A DNA stretch of 53,532 nucleotides, from positions 1 through 53,532 of the forward strand of contig VYCF01000045.1 of assembly GCA_009844085.1 (NCBI GenBank), given 5' to 3'. The notes under the pieces are model-generated. The model did not search any database. It was not told the origin of the DNA and worked only from the letters and a program-made list of their open reading frames with translations. Shown here piece by piece: positions 14,803-25,477 of the stretch; within the stretch, counting starts at the first letter, position 1; every line of letters begins with the position of its first letter. A program made the position numbers and the translations under genes. Source of the stretch: Gammaproteobacteria bacterium (GTDB taxonomy: Bacteria > Pseudomonadota > Gammaproteobacteria > Pseudomonadales > Pseudohongiellaceae).

Positions 14803-16932
14803 TCACTCGCGCTGCCACCGGAAATAACGTTCCAGCCAGGGAAAGACCTTCTCCGGCATGTGCTTCTTGCGCCAGGCATTGGCGGCAAACTTGTTCGCTT
14901 CGAGCATGGTCGGATAGATGTGGGTGGCGGCGGCGATCTTGCCCAGGCCCATGCCATGGGTCATGGCGAGCGTGAACTCGCCGATCACGTCGGCCGCATG
15001 GTAGCCGACGATGGTCGCGCCGAGTATGCGGTCCTTGTCGGGAGGCGTCAGCACCTTGACGAAGCCGCGGTTCTCGCCATCGGCCAGCGCCCGGTCGTGC
15101 AGGTCGAGATCGTAACGCGTCACCTCAAAGTCGATGCCGCGCTCCCTGGCTTCGAGTTCCGATAGTCCCACCCGGGCGATTTCCGGGTCGGTGAAGGTCG
15201 CCCAGGGGACCGCCTTGTAGTTCACCCGGCGGAAGGGTCCGGCGAGGGCGTTCATCGCCGCGAACCAGGCCTGGTGCGAAGCCATGTGCGTGAACTGGTA
15301 GGGGCCGGCGACATCGCCGCAGGCAAGTATGTTCGGATAGGCGGTGCGCAGGTATTGATCGACTTCCACCGCGCCGCCCGCGGTCAGCGGAACTTCGAGT
15401 TCTTCGAGACCGAATCCTTCGACATTCGGCTTGCGACCGAGCGCGAGCAATACCCGGTCGAAATACTCGCGCACGAATTCTCCTTCGAATTCGGCTTCGA
15501 CGTAATCGCCTTTTTCATCGCGCGCGAACTCGACGACCTTGTGGCCCGTCAGCACGTTTATGCCCTGATTTCGAAACCGTTCCGTCAGCAAATCCGAGAC
15601 CTCCGGATCCTCGCGCATGAGAAGGCGCGGCGCCATTTCCATCTGTGTTACCCGCGCGCCCAGATTGCTGAAGGCCTGGGACAACTCGCAGCCGATGGGG
15701 CCGCCGCCGATCACGAGCAGACGACGCGGCAGTTCTTCCAGGCTCCAGATGTTGTCCGAAGTCAGATAGGCGATCCCGTCGAGTCCGGGGATCGGTGGAA
15801 CCAGCGGCCGGGCGCCGGTGGCGAGGACGATCGAACGCGTTGTGATTTCCCGGCCGTCGACCCGCACCCGGTACGGCGATTCGATATGCGCCTTGCCCGA
15901 TACGCATTCGACGCCCAGCGAAGTGAATCGCTCTGGCGAGTCGTGGGGCTCGATGCGGGCTATGATCTTGCGAATGCGCTCCATCACCGCGGTAAAGTCG
16001 ACTTCGGCGCTCGCGTCAATCAGCCCGAAATCCGCGGCGTTATCGACAAGATGCTTGATACGCCCGCTGCGGATCAGCGACTTGCTCGGAACGCAGCCGG
16101 TATGGAGGCAATCGCCGCCCATTTGATGTTGTTCGACTAGCACGACCCTGGCGCGGGCGCCGGCGATTATCAGCGAAGCGACGAGTCCGGCGGAACCCGC
16201 GCCGATTACCACGGTATTGACTTCGAACTTGCGCGGCCGGCCGAATTTGCGCGCGAGTTTGCGCCTTTGCATGCCGGATACGATGAAGCGCGCGAGCAGG
16301 GGCAGCAAGCCGACCAGGGCGATGGAAAACAGCACCGGAGCGCTTACCAGGCCCGAAAGCGAAGTGATCCGGGCCAGCTCCGAGCCGGCGTTAACGAATA
16401 CCAGGGTAGCGAGCAACATGCCCGTCTGGGTCGCCACATAGAAGGGAACCACCCGGATCGGCGTCAGCGACATCACCAGGTTGACGACGAAATAGGGGAA
16501 AAGCGGCACCATGCGAATGCTGAAAAGGTAAAAGCCGCCGTCCTTGCGGATGCCCCGATTGATCGGTTCGAGCTTGTTGCCGTAGCGTTCCTGCACCCAG
16601 TCGTGCAGCACGGTGCGAGCGATCAGAAAGGCGAGCGTGGCGCCGATGCTGCTGGCGAAGGAGACGATCAGCGTTCCCCAAAGCAAGCCGAACAATGCGC
16701 CGCCGAGAAGCGTCATCATCAGCGAGCCGGGAATCGAGAAGGCCGCCATTACCACGTAGACGGAGAAGTAGACCGCTACCGCCAGGGAGAAATTCGCCTG
16801 CGTGAATCCCTGCAAGGCCGCGAGTTGCGATTGCACGTATTCCAGGCTGGCGAAGCGTCCGAGATCGAAAACGAAGTAGGATCCGATGACGGCGGCGATA
16901 AGCAGTACTATCAACAATCTGAGTTTTTTCAT
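14803..16932 (-). CDS. TVP38/TMEM64 membrane domain fused to mercuric-reductase-like flavoprotein
   Basis: 709 aa. Residues 1-220 are a TVP38/TMEM64 (DedA-like SNARE-associated) membrane domain with FSIPGSLMMTLLGGALFG and IRMVPLFPYFVVNLVM. Residues 235-709 are a pyridine nucleotide-disulfide oxidoreductase: FAD site VVIGAGSAGLVASL (241-254), redox pair CLHTGC (Cys275, Cys280), a second GGGPIGCELSQAFSNLGA site for NAD(P)H, and a C-terminal dimerisation domain with HIYPTMLEA. Known: this fusion recurs in proteobacteria and its substrate is not established. MerA's C-terminal mercury-binding Cys pair is missing, so mercury reduction is unlikely. ATG 16932 is chosen because it starts the first membrane helix; longer open sequence upstream overlaps hemB on the other strand. 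Confidence 0.88.
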   Translation of the reverse strand: MKKLRLLIVLLIAAVIGSYFVFDLGRFASLEYVQSQLAALQGFTQANFSLAVAVYFSVYVVMAAFSIPGSLMMTLLGGALFGLLWGTLIVSFASSIGATLAFLIARTVLHDWVQERYGNKLEPINRGIRKDGGFYLFSIRMVPLFPYFVVNLVMSLTPIRVVPFYVATQTGMLLATLVFVNAGSELARITSLSGLVSAPVLFSIALVGLLPLLARFIVSGMQRRKLARKFGRPRKFEVNTVVIGAGSAGLVASLIIAGARARVVLVEQHQMGGDCLHTGCVPSKSLIRSGRIKHLVDNAADFGLIDASAEVDFTAVMERIRKIIARIEPHDSPERFTSLGVECVSGKAHIESPYRVRVDGREITTRSIVLATGARPLVPPIPGLDGIAYLTSDNIWSLEELPRRLLVIGGGPIGCELSQAFSNLGARVTQMEMAPRLLMREDPEVSDLLTERFRNQGINVLTGHKVVEFARDEKGDYVEAEFEGEFVREYFDRVLLALGRKPNVEGFGLEELEVPLTAGGAVEVDQYLRTAYPNILACGDVAGPYQFTHMASHQAWFAAMNALAGPFRRVNYKAVPWATFTDPEIARVGLSELEARERGIDFEVTRYDLDLHDRALADGENRGFVKVLTPPDKDRILGATIVGYHAADVIGEFTLAMTHGMGLGKIAAATHIYPTMLEANKFAANAWRKKHMPEKVFPWLERYFRWQRE

Positions 16933-16990
16933 GCGGAATTTCCGTAAGCTCGGGTATGCTATGGCCTGCGCCGCCGCGCGGCAAATATAG

Positions 16991-18013
<1,023 letters not shown>

Positions 18014-18071
18014 ATCCTGGCGGACAGCCCTTATCATACGCCTCTGTTTTGTTCCCCCAGGAGTTTTTCCC

Positions 18072-18398
18072 ATGAGCGAAAATATCGTTCACGTATCCGA
18101 CGCCAGTTTTGAACAGGATGTATTGCAAGCCGAAGGTCCCGTACTCGTGGACTTCTGGGCGGAATGGTGCGGCCCCTGCAAGATGATCGCGCCGGTGCTC
18201 GAAGAACTGGCCGACGAATACCAGGGCAAGTTGAAAGTCTGCAAGATGGATGTGGACGCGAATACCGAGACCGCGCCCCGCTATGGCATCCGCGGAATCC
18301 CGACACTAATCGTGTTCAACAACGGCGATGTGGCCGGCACCAAGGTCGGCGCCATGTCCAAATCGCAATTATCGGCCTTCGTCGACGGCGTGATCTGA
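18072..18398 (+). CDS. trxA: Thioredoxin 1
   Basis: 108-aa cytosolic dithiol reductase with the active site [11 protein letters not shown] (Cys33, Cys36), the cis-proline segment [14 protein letters not shown] and normal family length. RBS CAGGAG lies upstream. In many gammaproteobacteria trxA stands directly before rho; here a dehydrogenase and an Lrp regulator are inserted between them. Only 25 bases separate its stop from that of the convergent dehydrogenase, without an obvious terminator. Confidence 0.97.
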   Translation: MSENIVHVSDASFEQDVLQAEGPVLVDFWAEWCGPCKMIAPVLEELADEYQGKLKVCKMDVDANTETAPRYGIRGIPTLIVFNNGDVAGTKVGAMSKSQLSAFVDGVI

Positions 18399-18423
18399 AC
18401 TTCGCGCGAACGTGGACTGAACC

Positions 18424-19500
18424 TCAGGCGGCGAGTGAACGGTCTGCGCCTTCCGTGGCGCAGGAACTGCCGCGAAGGATATCCTCCGCCATTTCCCTGG
18501 CAACCGATTCGGTGGAAACCTGCCGCTCGCCGGAAAGCCTGAGCACTTCCGCGAGCGTGGTTTCGATACGCTCGATATGCGCGAGCCTTTCGCTCTCGCC
18601 GGATCGCAGTATCTGGTGGTGCGCTTCGATGATGCCGCCGGCGTTGACCAGGAAATCCGGGCAGTAGAGAACGCCCCGCCGACGCAGGAGCTCGCCGTCC
18701 GCCGGTGTGGCCAGTTGATTGTTGGCGGCGCCGCAGACAATGCCGGCGCGCAGCCTGGAGATGCTTTCCCGATTCCAGATCGCACCCATGGCGCAGGGCG
18801 CCACGACATCCACGGGCAGGAACAGCACCTCATCGCTGCTCACCGGCCGCACACCGAGTTCCGCGGCGGCGCGCTCCAGATTGGCGGCGTTGATGTCGGC
18901 GCCATATACGGTGGCGCCGTCTTCAATCAGCAGGCGCGCAAGCTTGAAACCGACATGGCCGAGTCCCTGGATCGAAATCCCGATGTCATCGAGCTTGTCT
19001 CTTCCATACCGGTGGCGCACCGCCGTGCGGATGCCGAGAAACACGCCATAAGCCGTGCTCGGCGACGGGTCTCCGCCATGCTCGTTGTCGTCCAGACCGG
19101 CCACATACGGCGTTCTCCGGGCCATCGTGCGGATATCCGCGACACTGGTGCCGACGTCTTCGGCCGTGATATAGCGGCCGCCGAGGGAATTGACGAAATC
19201 CCCCATGGCTTCGAGCAGCGCCCGGTTTTTCTGCTTGTGGGGGTCGCCGATGATGATGGATTTGCCGCCGCCGAAAGGCAGGCCCGCGAGAGCGGACTTG
19301 TGCGTCATTCCCCGCGATAGCCGCAATACGTCGTGCAAAGCGTCTGCCTCGCTGGCGTAGGGATACATGCGGCAGCCGCCGACGGCCGGCCCTAGCGCGC
19401 TGCTATGTACGGCGATAATCGCCTGCAGACCGCTGTGCCGGTCATTGCGAAAAGCGACCAGTTCATGTTCGCTGAACGATTGATTGGAAAAGACGCTCAT
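18424..19500 (-). CDS. Leucine dehydrogenase-like Glu/Leu/Phe/Val dehydrogenase
   Basis: 358-aa NAD-dependent amino-acid dehydrogenase. MTHKSALAGLPFGGGKSIII (residues 65-84) carries the substrate and catalytic lysines, Lys68 and Lys80, as in Bacillus leucine dehydrogenase. ISIQGLGHVGFKLARLL is the Rossmann dinucleotide site, and the C-terminal half has GAANNQLATPADGELLRRRG, typical of the family. It deaminates branched-chain (or aromatic) amino acids to 2-oxoacids; the exact substrate cannot be fixed by eye. The start at 19500 is chosen because GGGAG is 7 bases ahead. It is divergent from an Lrp/AsnC regulator, which probably controls it. Confidence 0.88.
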   Translation of the reverse strand: MSVFSNQSFSEHELVAFRNDRHSGLQAIIAVHSSALGPAVGGCRMYPYASEADALHDVLRLSRGMTHKSALAGLPFGGGKSIIIGDPHKQKNRALLEAMGDFVNSLGGRYITAEDVGTSVADIRTMARRTPYVAGLDDNEHGGDPSPSTAYGVFLGIRTAVRHRYGRDKLDDIGISIQGLGHVGFKLARLLIEDGATVYGADINAANLERAAAELGVRPVSSDEVLFLPVDVVAPCAMGAIWNRESISRLRAGIVCGAANNQLATPADGELLRRRGVLYCPDFLVNAGGIIEAHHQILRSGESERLAHIERIETTLAEVLRLSGERQVSTESVAREMAEDILRGSSCATEGADRSLAA

Positions 19501-19523
19501 CCAAGGCTCCCATACCACAATTT

Positions 19524-19626
19524 CGAGAGCATATTTTCTCGGAAAATCTGCGAAAAAATTATTTAATTTAGTCGAGAAAATGCGTAATATCTGGAAAAGT
19601 TATTTGCATATTCCGGGAAATCGGAA
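19524..19626. promoter_or_regulatory. Candidate Lrp operator region between the dehydrogenase and its regulator
   Basis: The AT-rich divergent gap holds repeated half-sites. ATTTTCTCG (19533-19541) and CGAGAAAAT (19573-19581) are a perfect 9-base inverted pair. A third half-site, CGAGA (19524-19528), forms a tighter palindrome with TCTCG (19537-19541). A separate TTCCG/CGGAA palindrome (19611-19626) sits just ahead of the lrp start. Such spaced palindromes suit an octameric Lrp-type protein. Possible -10 for lrp: TAATAT (19585-19590). Confidence 0.45.
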
Positions 19627-19631
19627 TAAAT

Positions 19632-20120
19632 ATGCCACTTGAACTCGACAAGTATGACCGGGCTATCGTCAAATTGATCCAGGCGGACGCCACGCTGAGT
19701 ACGGCGGCCATCGCCGAGCGGGTGAATCTTTCCCAATCGCCGTGCTGGCGCCGCATCAACCGGCTCGAACAGTCGGGTCTGATCAAGGGCCGCGTAGCCT
19801 TGCTCGACCGCAATGCCCTCGGCCTCGACGTGGTCGTGTTCGCAACCGTCAACCTGACTTCCACGGGACGCCAGAACCTGATTGCGTTCGAGCGGAAAAT
19901 CACCCGTCACGAAGAAATCGTCGAGTGCTATACGATGACCGGCATCTGGGATTACATGCTGAAAATCGTCACCCGCGACATTCGCCACTACGAACATTTC
20001 ATGCGCAACACGCTTGCCGCCAGCCCGCTGATTCGCGAACTGCACTCGCACATGGCCGTAACCGAAATCAAGAATGTCACCGAGCTGCCGCTTGGCGAGA
20101 AACTGGCCGGCCGCGCCTGA
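19632..20120 (+). CDS. Lrp/AsnC-family transcriptional regulator
   Basis: 162 aa. The N-terminal HTH has LDKYDRAIVKLIQADATLST (residues 5-24) and ERVNLSQSPCWRRINRLEQS (about 29-48), the classic AsnC-type winged helix. The C-terminal RAM domain follows with VFATVNLTSTGRQNLIAFER and YTMTGIWDYMLKIVTRD, the amino-acid-binding and oligomerisation fold. It lies back to back with the leucine-dehydrogenase-like gene, the same arrangement as bkdR or ldh regulators that respond to their substrate amino acid. A likely activator of the neighbour and autorepressor (inference). Confidence 0.92.
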   Translation: MPLELDKYDRAIVKLIQADATLSTAAIAERVNLSQSPCWRRINRLEQSGLIKGRVALLDRNALGLDVVVFATVNLTSTGRQNLIAFERKITRHEEIVECYTMTGIWDYMLKIVTRDIRHYEHFMRNTLAASPLIRELHSHMAVTEIKNVTELPLGEKLAGRA

Positions 20121-20134
20121 GCGACGGCGTTTGC

Positions 20135-20163
20135 TTGTTATCCGCGAAACTTTGCATTACACT
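20135..20163 (+). promoter_or_regulatory. Candidate sigma-70 promoter of rho
   Basis: TTGTTA (20135-20140) and TACACT (20158-20163) with exactly 17 bases between them. Transcription would begin near 20170, leaving a leader of about 155 bases before the rho start. Confidence 0.5.
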
Positions 20164-20207
20164 GCGCCCCAAAACCTTGGCCTACAACCCCGGCCACAGG
20201 TATAAGC

Positions 20208-20223
20208 GCAGGGTTCCCCCTGC
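20208..20223 (+). promoter_or_regulatory. Hairpin in the rho leader
   Basis: GCAGGG (20208-20213) and CCCTGC (20218-20223) pair around TTCC. A direct repeat CCGGTCC occurs twice shortly after (about 20253-20267). Known: rho is autoregulated by attenuation in its leader in E. coli. A leader of this length with a stem and C-rich stretches would suit that, but no function is proven here. Confidence 0.35.
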
Positions 20224-20325
20224 CGGCAAAATTCACTGAATTCAACCTCGTACCGGTCCACCGGTCCGAACTCATTTACAACTTCCATCCCGCAAGTCTC
20301 GCCGGATCAAAACGGTAACTCCCTC

Positions 20326-21585
20326 ATGAACCTGACAGAACTCAAACAGAAACCGATAGCCGAACTGCTCGACACGGCCCATGAAATGGGGCTCGACAAC
20401 GTGGCGCGAACGCGCAAGCAGGACATTATCTTCTTCCTGCTCAAGCGGCACGCCCGGAACGGCGAAGACATCTATGGCGACGGCGTTCTCGAGATATTGC
20501 AGGACGGTTTCGGATTTCTGCGTTCGGCCGACTCGTCCTATCTCGCCGGGCCCGACGATATCTATGTTTCACCCAGCCAGATAAGACGATTCAATTTACG
20601 CACGGGCGACACGATCTCAGGCAAGATCCGGCCCCCGAAAGACGGCGAACGCTATTTCGCCTTGCTCAAGATCTCCGAAATCAACTTCAGCGGCCCCGAC
20701 ACCGCCAAACACAAGATTCTTTTTGAAAACCTCACCCCGCTTTTTCCCCAGGACCGGCTCGGACTCGAAGTCGGCAACGGCAGCACCGAAGACCTCAGCG
20801 CCCGCATCATCGATCTCACCGCTCCCATCGGCAAGGGCCAGCGCGGCCTGATCGTTTCGCCGCCCAAGGCGGGCAAGACCCTGATCCTGCAGAACATCGC
20901 CCAATCGATCACCCGCAACAACCCCGAATGCCGCCTGATCGTGCTGCTGATCGACGAGCGGCCCGAGGAAGTCACCGAGATGCAGCGTTCGGTGCGCGGC
21001 GAAGTCGTGGCGAGTACATTCGACGAGCCGCCGACGCGGCACGTGCAAGTGGCGGATATGGTCATCGAGAAAGCCAAGCGCCTTGTCGAACACAAGGAAG
21101 ACGTGGTCATTCTGCTCGATTCGATGACGCGCCTCGCGCGCGCTTATAACACCACCGTGCCTTCTTCCGGCAAGGTGCTTACCGGCGGCGTCGACGCCCA
21201 TGCACTTGAGCGGCCGAAGCGATTTTTCGGCGCCGCGCGCAACCTCGAAGAGGGCGGCAGTCTGACGATCATCGCCACCGCCCTGATCGAAACCGGCTCG
21301 AAGATGGACGAAGTGATTTACGAGGAGTTCAAGGGCACCGGCAACATGGAACTCCACCTCGACCGCAAGATCGCCGAGAAACGCGTGTATCCCGCGATCA
21401 ACGTGCGCCGTTCGGGCACCCGCCGCGAAGACCTGCTTACCACGGAAGAGGAACTGCAACGCATGTGGATTCTGCGCAAGTTGCTTTCTTCGATGGAAGA
21501 CGTGCAGGCCACGGAATTCATACTCGACAAGTTGAAGAACACCAAGACCAACGAGGAATTCTTCAAGTCCATGCGGCGTACGTAG
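20326..21585 (+). CDS. rho: Transcription termination factor Rho
   Basis: 419-aa hexameric RNA-dependent ATPase that ends transcripts. It has the N-terminal Rho_N segment, a cold-shock-like RNA-binding domain ([17 protein letters not shown], residues 51-67), Walker [16 protein letters not shown] (from residue 178), [15 protein letters not shown] (Walker B), Q-loop [20 protein letters not shown] and the R-loop region near [15 protein letters not shown]. It has the standard length for the family, without the Arg/Asp-rich insertion seen in some phyla. ubiD follows 28 bases after its stop, an order common in gammaproteobacteria. Confidence 0.98.
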   Translation: MNLTELKQKPIAELLDTAHEMGLDNVARTRKQDIIFFLLKRHARNGEDIYGDGVLEILQDGFGFLRSADSSYLAGPDDIYVSPSQIRRFNLRTGDTISGKIRPPKDGERYFALLKISEINFSGPDTAKHKILFENLTPLFPQDRLGLEVGNGSTEDLSARIIDLTAPIGKGQRGLIVSPPKAGKTLILQNIAQSITRNNPECRLIVLLIDERPEEVTEMQRSVRGEVVASTFDEPPTRHVQVADMVIEKAKRLVEHKEDVVILLDSMTRLARAYNTTVPSSGKVLTGGVDAHALERPKRFFGAARNLEEGGSLTIIATALIETGSKMDEVIYEEFKGTGNMELHLDRKIAEKRVYPAINVRRSGTRREDLLTTEEELQRMWILRKLLSSMEDVQATEFILDKLKNTKTNEEFFKSMRRT

Positions 21586-21613
21586 GCCGCGCAGCCTGTC
21601 ACAAGGCCGGGCC

Positions 21614-23080
21614 ATGGCATTCAGGGACCTGCGTGATTTCATCGCCTTGCTCGAAGAGCAGGGCGAACTCAAACGTATCTCCGCCGAGGTGGACCCGGCT
21701 CTCGAAGTCACCGAAATCAGCGACCGTACCTTGCGTGCCGGCGGGCCGGCCCTGCTGTTCGAGAATCCGAAAGGATCGAAGTTCCCATTGCTCGCCAACC
21801 TGTTCGGGACTACGCGCCGCATCGCTCTGGCCATGGGCCGCGAAGACCTCGAAGGCCTGCGCGAAGTCGGCAAGTTGCTCGCCTTCCTGCGCGAGCCCGC
21901 CCCGCCGAAAGACTGGAAAGACCTCTGGGAAAACCTGCCCAACTATCGCCGCGCCTTGCATGTCAGCCCGGCGGTGAAGAAGTCCGCGCCCTGCCAGGAG
22001 GTCGTCATAGAAGGCGATGATGTCGACATCGGCATGTTTCCGGTGCAGACCTGCTGGCCGGAGGACGCGGCGCCGCTCGTGACCTGGCCCCTGGTCATTA
22101 CCCGCGGGCCGGAAAAGGAGCGGCAGAATCTCGGCATCTATCGCATGCAGGTGCTTGGGCGCAACAAACTGATCATGCGCTGGCTGCCCCATCGCGGCGG
22201 CGCGCTCGATTTCCGCGACTGGAAGGCGCGCCATCCGGGACAGCCGTTCCCGGTTTCGATCGCTCTCGGCGCCGATCCGGCGACGATTCTGGCCACGGTG
22301 ACGCCGGTTCCCGACACGCTTTCCGAGTACGCGTTCGCCGGTTTGCTGCGCGGCAGCAAGACCGAAGTCGTTAAATCGATCGGCAATGACCTGCAGGTGC
22401 CGGCGAGTGCGGAGATCGTGCTCGAAGGTTCGATCGATCCCGAGGAAACCGCCGAGGAAGGACCCTATGGCGATCACACGGGTTATTACAACGAGGTCGA
22501 GACCTTTCCGGTATTCACGATCGAACGCATTACCCATCGTCCCGATCCGATTTATCACAGCACCTACACGGGCAAGCCGCCCGACGAGCCGTCGATGCTC
22601 GGCGTGGCGTTGAACGAGGTGTTCGTGCCGCTGTTACAGAAGCAATTTCCGGAGATCGTGGATTTCTGGCTGCCGCCCGAGGCCTGTTCCTACCGGGTGG
22701 CGGTGGTCAGTCTCAAGAAGCAATATCCGGGTCACGCCAAGCGCGTGATGATGGGCATGTGGTCGTTCCTGCGCCAGTTCATCTATACGAAGTTCGTCAT
22801 CGTGGTCGATGAGGACATCGATATCCGAAGCTGGGAAGAGGTGGTCTGGGCGATCTCCACGCGGATGGACCCGATTCGGGATACGGTGCTGATCGACAAC
22901 ACGCCGATCGACTACCTGGATTTCGCCTCGCCGGTGGCCGGACTCGGCTCCAAGATGGGGCTCGACGCGACGAGCAAGTGGCCGGCGGAAACTCAGCGCC
23001 AGTGGGGCCGACCGATCAAGATGAGCGAGGAAGTCAAAGCCAGAATCGATGAGTTGTGGCCTCTTCTTGGCCTCGACTGA
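21614..23080 (+). CDS. ubiD: 4-hydroxy-3-polyprenylbenzoate decarboxylase UbiD
   Basis: 488-aa decarboxylase using prenylated FMN (made by UbiX, not in this window) in ubiquinone synthesis. [20 protein letters not shown] starts the protein as in E. coli Ubi[21 protein letters not shown] holds the cofactor-binding region, and the conserved acidic/Arg triad lies in [19 protein letters not shown] and the segment before it ([14 protein letters not shown]). Length matches the family (about 490). Its stop is 1 base from the convergent hemY stop. Confidence 0.96.
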   Translation: MAFRDLRDFIALLEEQGELKRISAEVDPALEVTEISDRTLRAGGPALLFENPKGSKFPLLANLFGTTRRIALAMGREDLEGLREVGKLLAFLREPAPPKDWKDLWENLPNYRRALHVSPAVKKSAPCQEVVIEGDDVDIGMFPVQTCWPEDAAPLVTWPLVITRGPEKERQNLGIYRMQVLGRNKLIMRWLPHRGGALDFRDWKARHPGQPFPVSIALGADPATILATVTPVPDTLSEYAFAGLLRGSKTEVVKSIGNDLQVPASAEIVLEGSIDPEETAEEGPYGDHTGYYNEVETFPVFTIERITHRPDPIYHSTYTGKPPDEPSMLGVALNEVFVPLLQKQFPEIVDFWLPPEACSYRVAVVSLKKQYPGHAKRVMMGMWSFLRQFIYTKFVIVVDEDIDIRSWEEVVWAISTRMDPIRDTVLIDNTPIDYLDFASPVAGLGSKMGLDATSKWPAETQRQWGRPIKMSEEVKARIDELWPLLGLD

Positions 23081-23081
23081 C

Positions 23082-24353
23082 TCAGGATTCTTCGCGTTGA
23101 GGTGGGGCCGGTTTTGGCTGCGGCAGGTCGGGTAATGGTTCGGCGGCGAGTGTTCGGTATTGGGCCAGGTGAGTCCTGGCGGCTGCCGGTTCGGCGAGGT
23201 TTTCCAGCAGGCGGCTGAGTTCGCCGTGGGCGGCGGCTGTGGGATTGGCGGCGATGCTGGCTTGCAGGTATTCCCTTGCTTTGCCCCATAGTTCGTTGCG
23301 GAGGCAGAGGCGGCCGAGGGTGAGTTGCAGGCCGGCGTCTTCCTTGTGCTTTTCGAGCCATTCTTCGGCGAGATTCAGGCGGCGCATGTCGTCGCCGAGG
23401 GGGAGGCTGCCGTAGAGTTCGATCAGATCGCTGTTCCATTGGGCGGTTAATGCTTGTTCGATGGCTGCCGCGGCTTCCTTTTCTCCTCCCTGGTGCAAGG
23501 CGAGCCTGGCGTAGTGGCTGACCAGTGCGGGCGACTGGTGGAAATCGGCCGGCGCTTTTTTCCACATCTGCCGCAATGTAGCGAGGCTCTCTTCGCGGTC
23601 GAGGCTGGCGTCGCGTCCTATCCCGGCGGCATGCAGGCGCTGGGCGAAGATGTGCCGGCGCAGGCGCAGCAGTTCGGCTTCATCGAGCATCTTGTTGCGC
23701 TCGAGCGTCGGCAGCAGTTTTTCCAGTTCGTCCCAGTCTTCGAGATCGATATAGACCTGTTTGAGCAGGCCGAGCAGGGAGGCGTCGTTGAGTACCGACT
23801 TGCGCAGGTTGTTGATGGCCTTCAGCGCCTGGTCGGATTGACCGCCATGTTGCAGCAGGTGCGCGCGCACGATTCCCACGGTCGAGCGCGCGTGCGGATA
23901 GCGCCTTTCCGCGGTTTCCAGGGAATTGGTCCAGAGTTCGGGCTGATTGAGCTTGTTCGCGGCGTATGCCGCCGCGAGAAAGTTGACGACATTCGCTTCA
24001 CGCTCGCGGCTGCCTTGCATCAGCAGGTTGTACGCCGATTGCCAGTTGCCGCGGAACAGGGCCAGCATGCCTTCCTCGGTCTTGCCGCGGCGGCCGGCGC
24101 TGAACAGGCTGCCGACCCGCCGGCTTGCGCGCACCAGTTGCCAGGGATTGATCCATTCGAGCAGCATTCGCAGCAGGCGGTAGATCAGGTAAATGACCAC
24201 TGCCGCCAGCACCAGCGCCAGGAGGCTCGTTTCGAAGGTGTAGTCGCCGAAAGCGATCAGCAGATAGCCTGGGTCGGCGGGCAGGTCCAGGAATACGATG
24301 GCGAGCAGCGCCAGGACGATGGCCGCCAGGGCGTAGACGAACAGCCGGATCAT
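23082..24353 (-). CDS. hemY: HemY-like TPR membrane protein of heme biosynthesis
   Basis: 423 aa. It has two N-terminal membrane helices (about residues 4-24 and 40-60), the conserved HemY_N segment ending WINPWQLVRASRRVG, then a long helical TPR-repeat domain (GNWQSAYNLLMQGSREREAN; ERRYPHARSTVGIVRAHLLQ). Known: the proteobacterial HemY encoded after hemX is not the protoporphyrinogen oxidase HemY of Gram-positives; it is thought to scaffold late heme synthesis. The Pro-rich C-terminus ends in PAPPQREES. It starts with ATGA overlapping the hemX stop and is the last gene of the hemC-D-X-Y run. Confidence 0.88.
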   Translation of the reverse strand: MIRLFVYALAAIVLALLAIVFLDLPADPGYLLIAFGDYTFETSLLALVLAAVVIYLIYRLLRMLLEWINPWQLVRASRRVGSLFSAGRRGKTEEGMLALFRGNWQSAYNLLMQGSREREANVVNFLAAAYAANKLNQPELWTNSLETAERRYPHARSTVGIVRAHLLQHGGQSDQALKAINNLRKSVLNDASLLGLLKQVYIDLEDWDELEKLLPTLERNKMLDEAELLRLRRHIFAQRLHAAGIGRDASLDREESLATLRQMWKKAPADFHQSPALVSHYARLALHQGGEKEAAAAIEQALTAQWNSDLIELYGSLPLGDDMRRLNLAEEWLEKHKEDAGLQLTLGRLCLRNELWGKAREYLQASIAANPTAAAHGELSRLLENLAEPAAARTHLAQYRTLAAEPLPDLPQPKPAPPQREES

Positions 24354-25459
24354 TGCGGCTCGCCGGCCAGGAATTCGCCGACCTGGTTCAGCGATTGATT
24401 CAAAACCGGCAGTTCCGGCGCGATGTCGATCAGCAGCAATTCACTGAATTCCGCGGCGAGGCCGGCCGCGCTTCCGCCCCCGGCGCCGGTATAGCTTTGC
24501 AATTGTTCGAGTCCGGCTTGCAGGCTGGCGCGATATAGCGCCGTATCGCGCATCAGTAATGCCAGTTGCGCCTGTTCGATCTGCAGGCGGATCGATTCGC
24601 GGATGTATTCTTCCTGGCCGGCGACGAGTTCGAATTCCGGACGTTCGTCCCATCTGCGCCAGACGAATACATTGCCGAGAAACTCCAGGCCGGAAGCTAC
24701 GAAGCCGGCGTCCGCCGCCGTTTCCGCACCCGTGTCGTCGCCGGTGGCGATCGATTCGCGCAGGCTGAGCAGCAAGTCCAGTTGGGCGATTTCGCCTGCC
24801 AGACTTTCCAGCCGGAAGTAGACGCCCTCACGGTCCGGTTGTTCGAGTGCGCGCAATTGCGCGATTTCCTCGGCGATCGTCTGGCGAATATAGAGCACGC
24901 CGTCGCGCCCGGCGTCGGCAAGCGCTCTGTCGGCGCTCTCGAACAGGACGATGGCGCCGGCGACGTCGGCTTCGAGTTGCAGTTTCAGGCTCGCCAGGTT
25001 CAACAGGTATTCGGCTTCCCGTATCTTCCAGCCGAGCTCGGGCTGCGCCTGTAAATTTCGTTGCGCGGCGCTGACTTCGCCGAGTTGCCGTTGCAGCGAA
25101 TCGGTTTCCTGGCGCAGCCGCTGTTCCATCTCGCGCAGTGGAGACATGTCCACCTGCGCCGGCTCGGCAGGCTCGGCGATTTGCGTCTGCATCGATTCGA
25201 TGGTGGTCGTCTGCGCCGCCACGGTTTCGGAAAGCCGGGTGTTTTCGCCGGCAAGTTCGTCCAGCCGTCCTTGCATGGTGGCAAGTTGCATTAACAGGTA
25301 CGCGGAAGCCGCCAGCACCGCGACAAACAGGAACAGCAGGATCAGGAAGCGATTGCGCGCGGGGTGCGATTGCCGCGCCGTGCGGCTTTTCGTGTCTGCC
25401 GTTTTCCCCTTGGCGGGTTTGGGTTGAGTTTTCTTCGATGTATCCGTTTGCTCGGCCAA
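24350..25459 (-). CDS. hemX: HemX-like membrane protein of the hem operon
   Basis: 369 aa. A Lys/Thr-rich cytoplasmic N-terminus (residues 1-35) is followed by one membrane helix (about 37-58), a coiled-coil stretch (LATMQGRLDELAGENTRLSE onward) and the HemX domain with IREAEYLLNLASLKLQLEAD. It is often labelled uroporphyrinogen-III C-methyltransferase, but no SAM-binding motif is visible, so an enzymatic role is doubtful. The start is TTG (25459) with GAGGG 8 bases ahead; no better start exists before the membrane helix. It lies 18 bases after hemD. Confidence 0.87.
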   Translation of the reverse strand: MAEQTDTSKKTQPKPAKGKTADTKSRTARQSHPARNRFLILLFLFVAVLAASAYLLMQLATMQGRLDELAGENTRLSETVAAQTTTIESMQTQIAEPAEPAQVDMSPLREMEQRLRQETDSLQRQLGEVSAAQRNLQAQPELGWKIREAEYLLNLASLKLQLEADVAGAIVLFESADRALADAGRDGVLYIRQTIAEEIAQLRALEQPDREGVYFRLESLAGEIAQLDLLLSLRESIATGDDTGAETAADAGFVASGLEFLGNVFVWRRWDERPEFELVAGQEEYIRESIRLQIEQAQLALLMRDTALYRASLQAGLEQLQSYTGAGGGSAAGLAAEFSELLLIDIAPELPVLNQSLNQVGEFLAGEPQ

Positions 25460-25477
25460 GCCGGCGTCCCTCTTGCA

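Noticed and set aside
14803..16932. Mercuric reductase
   Set aside because: The redox Cys pair is present, but the C-terminal Cys pair and an N-terminal HMA domain of MerA are missing, and no mer genes are near.
20617..21942. 441-codon minus-strand frame across rho and ubiD
   Set aside because: A shadow frame spanning two well-identified genes on the opposite strand.
24350..25459. Uroporphyrinogen-III C-methyltransferase activity for HemX
   Set aside because: No SAM-binding motif is visible; the name reflects operon position only.
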